Program-made: the position numbers and the translations under genes | The notes under the pieces: model-generated | Told to the model about the DNA's origin: nothing | The model's database searches: none | What the model saw: only the letters and a program-made list of their open reading frames with translations | Shown: positions 1 to 9,494 of the stretch, piece by piece | Layout of the letters: each line of letters starts with the position of its first letter | How positions within the stretch are numbered: the stretch's first letter is position 1 | From: Dissophora ornata | Lineage: Eukaryota; Mortierellomycota; Mortierellomycetes; Mortierellales; Mortierellaceae | DNA length: 64,000 nucleotides | Direction of reading: 5' to 3' | NCBI GenBank assembly: GCA_025201705.1 | Contig: MU616587.1 | Span: forward strand, 1 to 64,000

Positions 1-59
1 TTTTTACATTATCTCTCCTCCGTTTTTTGTTTGCTGTACTTTTTTTACTTTTTTAAACA

Positions 60-2546
60 ATGTCTGCCCCCACCTCTGCCCGTAGAACAGGAAGAGTCAA
101 GTTCTTCAACAGCCAAAAGGGATTTGGTTTTATCATTCCCTCAGAAAGCTCCGAGGCGAACCCTGTGGATGAGAGTAAGTCTTTGTTATCAAGCCGTATA
201 CTGCCACCTTTTTTATTATTAGCATTTCCCTGTAACAGAGCGCCAGTTGTGGCGCTAGCAGCAGCTCCATCATCAGAATAAGCAATCAGAATTGTATATC
301 AGAGTGACGCCCACACAATCGCCGCTCGGCGGAAGAAGAGAACAAATCGGCGGTGGAATGGTTAGAGACAGGATGCCTTTTTTTTTAACAGGTGTCCGTG
401 GCTCGACAGTGGTCCTATAGCAGGCGCCTTTTCTTTCTATTTCTTTTTCGGGGTTTTCCCTTTCCATTGTTTCGTTGCATATGCCCCTCATCCTTGGGTC
501 CTTTATCGATCGGTGGCTGGCATATAATATACACTACTCTCCTTCTGAGGCTCCTATTATCACGCACACCCTTTTGTTTGTCCTGGCTGGAACAAGAACG
601 ACACGTCTCTATGCCAATCGGAGCAGGCATTCTGAATCGACGTCGTTCCCTCACCCCTTTGGAGTGATCGAATAGTTTTCCTTTCTTTCCCTTGCATCAA
701 CGGACGGCGGCAGCACATGATGCCGCCAAGGGGATCCAAACCGAGCAAGGGTGAAGAAGAAAGAGAGATAACAAAAGCGACCTCGCGTGCAGCACACCAA
801 CCGGTTTCTTTTTTCCCATCGGCGAGCCCAACCAACAAAAAAAAAAAAAAAAACCAAAAAACCAGCTGGTCCAGAGGGGTCTCCTCTTTGTGAGGAATAC
901 TCGGAGGAGAGTCAAGACTCTTTTTTGAGTTGCAAGGGATGAGCCGGTAAACTCGGATTTTTTATTACACGCTCTGTGTGCCCCTCTTCATTATCACCAC
1001 CCAAGCGGCGCTGTTTGAGGTACAGAATGATTCAGGCAAAAAGACAAAAGGCAGGAAGGGCAAGGACCCCCATCACCTCACACAGAGCAATAATTAAACA
1101 AAACATGGATGGGCTCGGCGTGTTGATTTGTTGATTGATCCAAGCGCACGCTTGTGTTGTCTGCCTGCGATGTTGCCCAAAAGTACATACTCTTGCGTGA
1201 GTAGTGCCTGTTGAGCCAGATTCAGAATCAGATTGAGGAAGTTAGTCTCAATGAGAGACTGAGGCGAGCGTGGGAATGGGCGCCAGAAGGACCTCCATTT
1301 TCATCAAAAGTAGCAAAAGTTGCTTTCATCGGACACAGACCACGCCATGTCAGCGCTATGGGGAAAAGTGGGATGTCCCCGCGCCATCGATGTGCGTTCT
1401 TTGACACGCCACCTTTCCTTTTCTTTCCCCCCTGTTGCGTGATTGTTGACCCGCGGTTGTTTGTTTGATCTATTGGCTAATCCGCAATCGGCATCCATTA
1501 GTATCCTTTGACATTGAGTGGATAATTGATTTTGGATATCGTTTGGTCTCTTTCCTCTCCTTTACTCGTAATTAGTTTTTGTCCACCACACCGCCATCCA
1601 CAATGACGGTGGCTTTAAGAGTCTTGCGGAGGTATTTTTTTTTTGTGCCCGTTAACCCGAAAAGCGGAAAAGATGTTAGGGCTGGCTGAATATCTGTTTT
1701 TCTTGGTCTCGATCTAATGTTGCTCTATATCTGATCTACGGGGTGGCCAATAGGGCGAAGAGGTAATTCTTACAACATGCACGCATCTCCTCAACGAGCT
1801 TTCATCACGTCCGACCATAGAGCTGACCATCCTTTGATCTTGTTTCTCTCAGGTCGAGTATGACATCGTGCCTGGCCCCAAGGGGATGCAGGCTGCAAAC
1901 GTAACTGGCCCTCATGGAGCGTCAGTCCGCGGAGACCCTAATCTTGGCCGCGGTGGCTTCGGGTATGGCATCAGTTGAGAGTCGATTAGCACGCGTGATG
2001 ACTCTTACACTTCATGACTTATGATGCTATTGTGTGCACTATACTCTCTATTCAACTAGACACGGTGGCCGCTATGGTAGCGGCGGCGGCGGCGGCGGCG
2101 GCGGATATGGCGGCGGCTACGGAGGATTTGGCGGACCAAATGGTAAATGGAAAAAAGAAATGGCGGGAAAATGTGATGTCCATAAAAGGCAAAAATGCTG
2201 ATTCCTTTATCCCCCATTGCCTTCTTTTCCTTCATTAGCCTATGGAGGTGGATATGGAGGCATGGGTAACGCGCCGTACGGTGGCCAAGGAGCCGGTGGT
2301 CAGCAGGGATACGGCCAGGGCTACCAGCAACATGGCTTTGGTGGCCAAGGATTCCAGCAGGGCAACAGTCAGTTCCAATATGGATATCCTCAGGGCGGCT
2401 ACGGCGGAGCCAACGCAGGATTGCAGGGCCAGTCAGGTCAGCAGCAGAATGCACAGTCGTCGTTCGGACAGCCCTATGGATCTAACTCTGGACCTCAAGC
2501 TGGTTGGAACGCCCCTGCACCTGGTGGAGCTCCTCAGCAGCACTAA
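60..2546 (+). CDS. Cold-shock-domain, glycine/glutamine-rich RNA-binding protein
   Basis: Six exons were joined: 60-174, 1576-1631, 1754-1762, 1853-1962, 2060-2142 and 2239-2546, giving 226 aa. The N-terminal half is a cold-shock domain. RNP1-like KGFGFI lies in exon 1, RNP2-like IFVHHTAI spans the exon 1/2 junction, and GEEVEYDIVPGPKG spans the micro-exon. This fold binds single-stranded RNA or DNA and acts as an RNA chaperone. The rest is low complexity: a (GGC)n-encoded glycine run near 2080-2105, then GYGG and GQQGYGQG repeats ending at a TAA. That pattern resembles plant CSD/glycine-rich proteins and FUS-like tails and may promote condensates (inference). Intron 1 is 1401 bp, very long for this window, and could hold regulatory sequence. 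Exon 3 is only 9 nt (GEE) and completes the canonical fold, so I trust it. The family call is strong and no gene symbol is assigned. Confidence 0.88.
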
Positions 2547-2972
2547 ACTGAAAGGAAGATATTTCCTTCCGCGTGCAAATGCCTAAAACCATCTCCCAGG
2601 CTTACTGTCTGCTTCAAGGGAACCTGCCCATTTTGTCACTCATGCCTCCATCCGACCATGCCTTGTTGACCTCCGTTCTGACCTCCTACTACCTCCCCGT
2701 ATAATACGACCTGTGTTTTTCGTTTTACGACCGTAATAAAATACGATGTACCAGCGATTGTCAAATGGTCACATCCCATGTGTGCCACTGTGGCAGCACT
2801 ACTGTTAGCTGTGGCAGAGGAACAGAAGATTAGCTCCCAATACGGTTATGTCATCATGGCTTCAAGCATGAAGCAGTTGAAGCGGTGTTCGAACATTTGG
2901 GACAAGGTCCACTGCCAGACGGCCCAGCACGTCCATGGCGCACACTGGAATCCTTTCAGGACCAGACACAGT
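2547..2972 (+). other. 3' UTR and intergenic spacer of the cold-shock gene
   Basis: A polyadenylation-type AATAAA is visible at 2735-2740, about 190 bases after the stop codon. Nothing else is recognisable before the convergent CMC4 gene. Confidence 0.5.
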
Positions 2973-3251
2973 TTATTGTCGTGTTTGCTGCTGTTTCTCT
3001 TTCTGCGAATGATCTGCGGAGAGGGATGCAGCGGGTAACGATGAATTTCTGGCATATTTTTTAGTCGGACAACTTGGTGAGGAGCCTCCGGCATCGATCA
3101 GGGCCTGGCAACACTGCTCCAGCTTCTCAATGACATCTCGACAGCGACTCTCTTGATAGTTGTTCTTGGTGAGACAAGATTGGATCGCGCAAGCCTGTTT
3201 GTGGCAAGGCTGCTGAGAGCCAGAAGAGGAGGTCGACGACTGTGCTGACAT
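2973..3251 (-). CDS. CMC4: CMC4-like twin Cx9C mitochondrial intermembrane-space protein
   Basis: A 92-aa protein read from the ATG at 3251. It has a perfect twin Cx9C arrangement: C16-x9-C26 and C37-x9-C47, with extra cysteines at 21 and 48. The spacing and the phrase ACAIQSCL followed by Y-x-ES-x-C match the CMC4/p8MTCP1 family, which folds as a disulfide-linked helical hairpin after import by Mia40. The C-terminal tail after residue 60 is polar and longer than in human CMC4 (68 aa). A small unrecognised intron there cannot be excluded. The cell role of CMC4 is poorly defined beyond intermembrane-space localisation and links to respiratory assembly. Confidence 0.85.
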   Translation of the reverse strand: MSAQSSTSSSGSQQPCHKQACAIQSCLTKNNYQESRCRDVIEKLEQCCQALIDAGGSSPSCPTKKYARNSSLPAASLSADHSQKEKQQQTRQ

Positions 3252-4336
3252 AGCGTGAGAGGTTCAAGTAAAAGGAGGAGAGGATGGGAATAAGAAGAGA
3301 AACGGGGACAATGGGCGCGAAAACTACGTCACCGAAGTGACAAAACTTTTGCGCCCTGGCAAAGTTTTACTGTCCCACTGAATTGATCAAATCCAACGGT
3401 TAACTGACCCAATCGATGTCTTCGTTGTAACATTAAAAGCATCAACAATAGACTTGCAGCTGTCAGAGCTTAGGACTGGATTCGCGACCATGTATCGCTT
3501 CAACGCATGGGGCGAGTCCCAGGTACGCGCTACGGTATTCAAAAGAGGAGAGCTTGGTTAATCCTCGAACTATCACTCTCACCCCATTTCTCGCCGTCGT
3601 CTTGTGGATAGCCGCAAAACGACAACGACAATAAAGAAGCTCGTGGAAACAAGGAAAGACAGAGAAGCCAAGTAAATGCTGGATGTGGTCCAAGAAGTGA
3701 AGAAAAAATGAGAGAGAGGGAAAGAAGCGTCGAGAGAGTGAGAAGGAAGAAAAAGGCATTTTGGACTTACTTGAAGTTCCTGTGGTGGCGAATGGAGAGG
3801 AAGAAAAGAGAAGAGAAGAAAGAGGCTCGCTTTTGTACTCTTCCGAGTCAAAGAAGCTTCCAGCTTGAATGGTGGCGTAAATGAAAGCGCAATAAACAAG
3901 CTCTGTGTATCGAAACGACATGAACCGTGGTGGGCCACAATCGATAGTAATGAATAAACAGGAGCGACGAGGGATGACAGCTTTGCATTTCGGTATCATG
4001 GATCAGAAAGCGAGAATACGAAAATATTGGCCAATACACTGTGGACTGGTGTGCCCACTGTCCTGGATACTGCTGCATAAGAGCCAGAACCGGAAGAGGC
4101 CACAGGAAGTGAAGAGTTGAGGAATTCTCGGGACAAGGGGATGTCCCACAGGGGGCCCACAGCTGGTTCTCCGATATGATGGGGGCGGCCCTGGCTGCGT
4201 GATCACAAAGAGGAACGCACACGCTGGAACTCAAAATTACACGCGGTGGCATGTGCCAGCTGCACCAAATGGGTGCGCTGAATCTAGAGCAGAGGCATGC
4301 ACCTTTCCACCACATGACAACATCATCACCGTTGCC
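3252..4336. other. Intergenic region without a supported gene
   Basis: About 1.1 kb. It must hold the CMC4 promoter and the upstream region of the polyprenol reductase. Open frames here (for example 3463-3999 on the minus strand) show no recognisable domain, and the sequence between 3700 and 3850 is purine-biased. An ATG at 3490 followed by a GT donor at 3522 looks like a tiny first exon, but I could not find a matching second exon. Confidence 0.4.
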
Positions 4337-5704
4337 ATGGTCCTCAATGTTCGCCTTGCCCTCGACGATTGGGCAGCCTGGATACCATCGTTCGCGCAGC
4401 TCATCCAGCTCTACCTCATTCTCATCACCACCATAGCATTGTTTGCGGCTACACTGCGACCCCTGCGTGATTCCATCCTTACCTATGGCAAACTAGACTC
4501 TCCGTCCTCTTCTTCCTGTCCTTCCTCCTCTATCGCCACCGCCAAAGGAGCAGCATCCGGATCTACTTCCGCTGCACATCCTGAAAGTGTGGCAAGCAAG
4601 GGTGCTGAAGTCAACCACGGGCGGTTTATTGAGGCGCTCAAGGCACTCAAGGTTCCCAAGACCTGGTTCGCGCATTTTTACGTCTTTGCGGCCCTCTGGA
4701 TGATCTATCTGTCAGTCGATCTCTTCTTCTACACCCACGCCTTCCCCTCCCCCTCCACATCGCAGCAGAGATCTCAACCAGGGCCACTGCTAGGTCCAGA
4801 GTCCGGGTCAAGGTCAGGATCGACAACAGCATTCAGCCCAATCCTAAGCATCCTAATCTCAACATATCCTTCCTGGAGCTTCCTGACACTTCTGAACTAC
4901 CTAGGAATCATGCCAACACATCCCTGCGAGCACAGTGCTTCATTTTCTCAGTCTTCTCCCCCATATGCGAATTTATCCTCGGCGCCATGGAGGTGGGCAC
5001 CAGCGCCTGAGATCTTGGTGGCGATGACCTGTTACCTTGTTCATATCCTTCGGAGGTGGTACGAGTCTTGGTTTGTGGAACGACCCTCTCCTGGCGGACG
5101 AATACATTTAGGACATTATCTGGTGGGGATCTTGTTCTATGCAGCGATGGCACCAGCGCTTTGGGTGGACGCATATGAGTTCTGGATCCAAGAAACCCGA
5201 CAGGGTCAAGGACAGAGACAAAGCCATAGACAGGATGCAGCAGGAATGGGTGCTTCAGTGAGTTGGCAATGTATGTTTGGGTTGGCGTTGTTTCTGTGGG
5301 CATCGTGGCATCAGTATCGATGCCATCTCATCCTGGCAAACCTTCGCAAGCCTCTTGACACTGGCAGTGCTTACGGCGCTGGCGCCAAGCTGCAAGAGTA
5401 CAAAGTGCCGTTTGGAGACTGGTTCGAGTACCTTGTAACGCCTCATTACTGTGCTGAGATGGTGATTTATTTTGCATTCTATCTCATGACACTATCCTCG
5501 GAATCAACGATCTCGTCATCGTCATCGGCCCCTACTCTTCTGGTTGCGTGGATCTGGGTGGTCGTGAATCTGGGAATCATTGCAAGGGAGACGAGTCAGT
5601 GGTACCGGAGTAGGTTTGGCGAGGGATATGTAGGCATGGTCATGACGCCCACGGGCGAGCAGAAGCAGAGGAAACGGGCGATCTTGGTTCCGTTCGTGTA
5701 TTGA
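4337..5704 (+). CDS. DFG10: Polyprenol reductase (SRD5A3/DFG10-like)
   Basis: A single-exon protein of 455 aa from the ATG at 4337. The frame is open further upstream to 4199, but the first ATG in that open stretch is 4337 and the sequence before it is not conserved-looking. The family reduces polyprenol toward dolichol with NADPH in the ER membrane, supplying the lipid carrier for N-glycosylation. More recent work on SRD5A3 places it at polyprenal/dolichal steps. Family marks are VPKTWFAHFYVFAALW near residue 110, RRWYESWFVERPS near 235, YKVPFGDWFEYLVTPHYCAE near 355-375 (steroid 5-alpha-reductase C-terminal domain with its conserved HY), and the terminal basic stretch ending PFVY. Several hydrophobic segments fit a polytopic ER protein. 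Two serine/glycine-rich loops make it longer than human SRD5A3 (318 aa). Confidence 0.9.
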   Translation: MVLNVRLALDDWAAWIPSFAQLIQLYLILITTIALFAATLRPLRDSILTYGKLDSPSSSSCPSSSIATAKGAASGSTSAAHPESVASKGAEVNHGRFIEALKALKVPKTWFAHFYVFAALWMIYLSVDLFFYTHAFPSPSTSQQRSQPGPLLGPESGSRSGSTTAFSPILSILISTYPSWSFLTLLNYLGIMPTHPCEHSASFSQSSPPYANLSSAPWRWAPAPEILVAMTCYLVHILRRWYESWFVERPSPGGRIHLGHYLVGILFYAAMAPALWVDAYEFWIQETRQGQGQRQSHRQDAAGMGASVSWQCMFGLALFLWASWHQYRCHLILANLRKPLDTGSAYGAGAKLQEYKVPFGDWFEYLVTPHYCAEMVIYFAFYLMTLSSESTISSSSSAPTLLVAWIWVVVNLGIIARETSQWYRSRFGEGYVGMVMTPTGEQKQRKRAILVPFVY

Positions 5705-6505
5705 ATGATTAGAGAATAAATGTTCCGATAATACTGGTGTCATTCGAGTTTGATCTCGGTTTAACGAACTGCCGGGGAAAGCGAGAGGACCATCACTTTA
5801 GGTAGCTCTAGGTCTATTAACCTTGGGGGTTGGCACAATGGCTGGTTTGAAAAGGATGTTCGTGTCACGTCCAACGGTTGATCAAGTAGGCTGCTTAGGA
5901 CGTCGAGCAGATTTAGACTTAATGCGGTCAATGTTGTCGTTCATTTTGAAGGTTCATTTCCCAGCTCCATCGACGCTCAAACTGCAGGGGCCTAGCATAC
6001 AACTTTAATCAGACACGACCTTGTAGCCTCCACTCTTTTCCATTGGTACGGACAGCTGAATAAACATGGCGTAAGGTATGCAGGAAGACGGAGAATTAAT
6101 CCCGACGCGTGCGTCGCTCACGAAGAGTGCGTTTAAAATAATGTCTGAACAAAAAAGTCCGCGGTAAGATCAAAGCATGCGTTTCCGGCGACCTGAATCG
6201 CTCTAGATGAAGCTTGCCCACAAGAAACGTGATCCAGATTGATGTCCCTGCTGGTAATAACCTCGATAAGCCGTGCATAGGATTGTGGAGTAATCAAGGC
6301 ATCAATCTCAATGATAAAGCAACTGCACCACTCGCGATAGTTTGTGGCGCCTCGTCGCATATTAGCACTTGCAATTTTCAGGCTATGAACATCCTTGACA
6401 GAAACGAACAAGGCAGGAGCGAGTGCCATACCATGATACTACTATCCAAGCATGCTTTTCTTTCAATGAAAACGTGTATTACAACTAACAGGGAATGGCC
6501 GCAGT
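5705..6505. other. Intergenic region between convergent genes
   Basis: About 800 bases between the ends of two convergent genes. I see only 3' UTR-like sequence and no conserved coding signal on either strand. Confidence 0.4.
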
Positions 6506-7924
6506 CTATGGCTGTAAAATCCTAAATGCATTGTAAAAGATATCTGCATATGCATCCAACGGCCCTGGAGCACAGAACCTTGCACAGTCACCATCGCCCA
6601 TTCGACCATCTGGCCGCATGGCAAACATGGCTTCTGTATCCAAGAAAATCCCCCCTGCTGCCTCTACTACTTTCTTCGCGATCCGGTTCTGTCTCTGAAT
6701 ATCTGCTAGAGTCGGGCGGTACATTTCGCCTTGAGGATGCTCCTGTCGCTTAGGCGGCTCTTGCAGCGGCTTCTGAAGGAGGGTGCCCTGTGAGACAGAA
6801 TTGCCAAACTTGTCCGCAATAGCCTCATCTTCGCCCTGATTCTTGAGTTGCGTGCAATTGGGTGAGATTGGGTGTGTGGCACGGTAGAGGATCAAGGTAT
6901 TGGGGTAGTACTTCCAGAGGTGCTTCATCGTAAAGACTAGCTCACTCATGAACACCTCATCTGGTCTCCAGAACAATCCTCGGTTCAAGATCAAGGCTTG
7001 GTATTTTGACAGCAAATCTGGTGATGCCCAGGTCTGCTCAACAGTGGACGCACTTGGGAACTCTTCTTCATCTGGATTGACGGCCCAAGGCACCGACAGC
7101 AAGTCGTTCCTGGCGAACTTGATTGCCGAAGTCTGACACAGATGATGTACTCCGTGGTGAAGACAGCCCGACTCTCCGTAGCAGCTGAAGGAGGTTCCAA
7201 AAGCTGAGAGAATCACATCGTGAAGTTGATACTGTGTGAGATCGCCAACAATCAACATATCTCGTGGCCCGATTGCTTGACAAAGCTTGGTCTTTGTGAA
7301 GGCCTGATACTCTGCTCTGTCATCTTCCAGACCCATCATTCCTGGCCCTGATCCTGGCCCACAAATCGTCTCATCGGGCACCCACTTGTACTTTGTGGCC
7401 TCACGGACCAAAAACCGCTCATGGTCTTGGTCGTATTCGCCAAGATAATGTCCACTGCCCTCGCGGTCGAGCGCCTTTGCGAATGTCTTGTCGCATTTTG
7501 AAAAGCGTGGATCACCTACGTGGGTGCGTATCGGAAATTCCGTGTCCTGACGCTGCCAGGATCCGTGTGTGGTCCAGCACTGGATCTGATCCCGGGTTTG
7601 TTTTACGAGGACGGGGTCGTTCTTGATGCGGGTCCCGTGGATTCGTCCTGCCTCCTTGTTTAAAAAGACACGGTAGGCTTCGGTCTCTGCAATCACGTCT
7701 GAGAGCTCGTCCAGGGCTTCGAAATCCTTGAGCGAGAGTGGAACGGAAGGATGCCGATTTCTGCTGTGGTCATCCCACGTAGTGTGAGAATCAGCATCGC
7801 GCTGTCCATGGCCGCCGGATGTTGAAGAAGAAAGGTTGCTCTTGAAGAAGAGGACGAGCTGGGAAACAATGGCGCAGGCTATGAAAAAGATCAAGGACCG
7901 ACCCAGAGTGGGGACGGGCGGCAT
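6506..7924 (-). CDS. PC-esterase/TBL-type (SGNH-like) membrane-anchored protein
   Basis: Read from the ATG at 7924 (472 aa). The frame stays open upstream to 8167, but this Met is followed at residues 9-27 by a hydrophobic signal-anchor, as expected for a Golgi type II protein. The lumenal part resembles the PC-esterase (trichome-birefringence-like, Cas1p C-terminal) family, which acetylates or deacetylates polysaccharides. Marks are IVGDLTQYQLHDV at 225-237 in the position of the GDS block I, LNRGLFW at 313-319, and a C-terminal DCARFCAPGPLDAY at 446-459. In active relatives block I has Ser and the C-terminal motif is D-C-x-H; here the positions read GDL and DCAR. Either the family places its catalytic residues differently or this copy is inactive. 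The fold assignment is moderate and the substrate unknown. Confidence 0.68.
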   Translation of the reverse strand: MPPVPTLGRSLIFFIACAIVSQLVLFFKSNLSSSTSGGHGQRDADSHTTWDDHSRNRHPSVPLSLKDFEALDELSDVIAETEAYRVFLNKEAGRIHGTRIKNDPVLVKQTRDQIQCWTTHGSWQRQDTEFPIRTHVGDPRFSKCDKTFAKALDREGSGHYLGEYDQDHERFLVREATKYKWVPDETICGPGSGPGMMGLEDDRAEYQAFTKTKLCQAIGPRDMLIVGDLTQYQLHDVILSAFGTSFSCYGESGCLHHGVHHLCQTSAIKFARNDLLSVPWAVNPDEEEFPSASTVEQTWASPDLLSKYQALILNRGLFWRPDEVFMSELVFTMKHLWKYYPNTLILYRATHPISPNCTQLKNQGEDEAIADKFGNSVSQGTLLQKPLQEPPKRQEHPQGEMYRPTLADIQRQNRIAKKVVEAAGGIFLDTEAMFAMRPDGRMGDGDCARFCAPGPLDAYADIFYNAFRILQP

Positions 7925-8723
7925 GTTGTTGGTGCTGTTTATGTGGATGGAATGGACGGATGCAGCGGGGAGGAATTTGGTTGTTCCCTCGGATGTGCGG
8001 AATCGGGAGCAGTGTGCGTTGCGTTGAATCTGATAGGGGCGCTTGTCAGGTACGGTGGAGACCCAAAAGCTGGTGGCGGTCTTGGAAGCGATAACGATCA
8101 ATTGAAGAGAGGAGGTGGGAGAGAAGTGAGGAAGAGTGCAGGAGGACAGGGAACGAAGAAGGAGCAAAGAATGAGGCCCTGCGAGGGTTTATTTTTAGGA
8201 GCGAGCAGTGCTCTCAAAAAAAGAAAAGCATAAAGACGAGGCTGGATCAGAGACAGCGCGTTCCCTCCGTGGTGAGCGGACTGTAACTCGCATCCTGTTG
8301 TGCCTGTACTCTCTTCTCTGCACGCGACCGTTGTGTAGGCCCAACATTGGACTTGTTGCACTAGTCTGGTCTCCACCGTGGGTCAAGAGGGCCGTTCTTT
8401 GGCGAGACACCGCTGCGCCACTCGCCTGTGGCTGACTCGCGCTCTGGGTCCCACCGTGCCGTACAGTGCTGTACATGTACAGCAGTACGGATGCCGGTAC
8501 TGCCACTCTCTGATTGGCGGCTGCTGTGTTGTACGGCGCCTGCGGTTATCACTCGGCCTGTGGTTCGTTCGCGCTGTACGTGAATTGTTGACGTGTGATC
8601 CGCACAGACCGTTCACTGATAGTCCAGGCATCACCACGGATGGGCAGATGGCACTGTGCGTGTACTGCCCTTGGATGCCACGATACTCTGCAGACAAGCG
8701 AAGAGAGGCGGCACATCGTTCCA

Positions 8724-8757
8724 CCATCCATCCATCCATGGATCCATCCATCCATCC
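8724..8757. repeat. (ATCC)n microsatellite
   Basis: Imperfect tetranucleotide repeats of ATCC, interrupted by one ATGG, are directly visible. Confidence 0.9.
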
Positions 8758-9335
8758 CACACAGTTGTGGAAGTTGGACGAGACCACAGGCCGCGAGACC
8801 AAAGGCCGCAGGGTACACATCACAAGCCTGGGCTCCTGCTCTGTCACTCTGTCATCATCATTTCTTCGACCATTGCACGGTGGTAGCTTGCTTTGGTGGG
8901 AGAGGACTGCTGCCGCTGCATGTTCTTACTGCACATGCCAGATGCGATGCGAATACAGATAGGACAGCGAACTACAGCAACTACACAGTGTCCAATCGCA
9001 CCGTGTAAACAAACGAAAAAAAGAAGGGGGGTAATGAGACTAAAAAAACAGACTCGGACGTGGGTAACAGGCTGTCAATCCATGCGACCCCAAGCAAAGC
9101 AACGGCGCGCAAAAAAAAAAGAAAAAAAAGCGCACGAAAAACTGATCAGGCGACGCAGCTACTCATTCCACACATTCCACAGATGCAGGTTGCTCATTCC
9201 GTGCGGCAGATCTAATGCGATCGGCGCGTTTTGGGAAAGCCGAGTGCATGTGTGAGTTGCGTTGGGCAAAATGTTTAGTGGTGTAGGTCTCAGCGTGTGC
9301 ATTGTCTGAGGTTGCAATGTTACGCAGTCGAGGGA

Positions 9336-9342
9336 TATATAA
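9336..9342 (+). promoter_or_regulatory. TATA box of the EF-2 gene
   Basis: TATATAA lies about 150 bases before the EF-2 ATG, followed by a long T/CT-rich tract (9370-9480) typical of the untranslated leader of very highly expressed fungal translation genes. The assignment rests on position and sequence only. Confidence 0.6.
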
Positions 9343-9371
9343 GCGACATCCCCCCGCGCCTTGTTTCCCTC

Positions 9372-9404
<33 letters not shown>

Positions 9405-9494
9405 CTGAATCTCCTCATCGCCCTCATTCTCTCCTTCCTTTCCCCGTTCCTCTCTTCACGTAGTACCCCTTCTCCCTTTGAATAAGAAACGAAC

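Larger units (their letters stand above)
7925..9494. other. Intergenic/promoter region upstream of EF-2
   Basis: About 1.6 kb between divergent genes. It contains a short (ATCC)n microsatellite at about 8724-8757 and, near the EF-2 start, a TATA element and a long pyrimidine/poly-T tract (about 9370-9480). Frames on both strands near 8200-8960 are open but low complexity and unrecognisable. Confidence 0.45.

Noticed and set aside
3463..3999. Minus-strand 178-codon open frame
   Set aside because: Ser/Phe/Leu-rich with no domain; overlaps other open frames and looks like the complement of purine-rich non-coding DNA.
4199..4336. N-terminal extension of the polyprenol reductase
   Set aside because: Open frame but no ATG until 4337 and no conserved-looking sequence.
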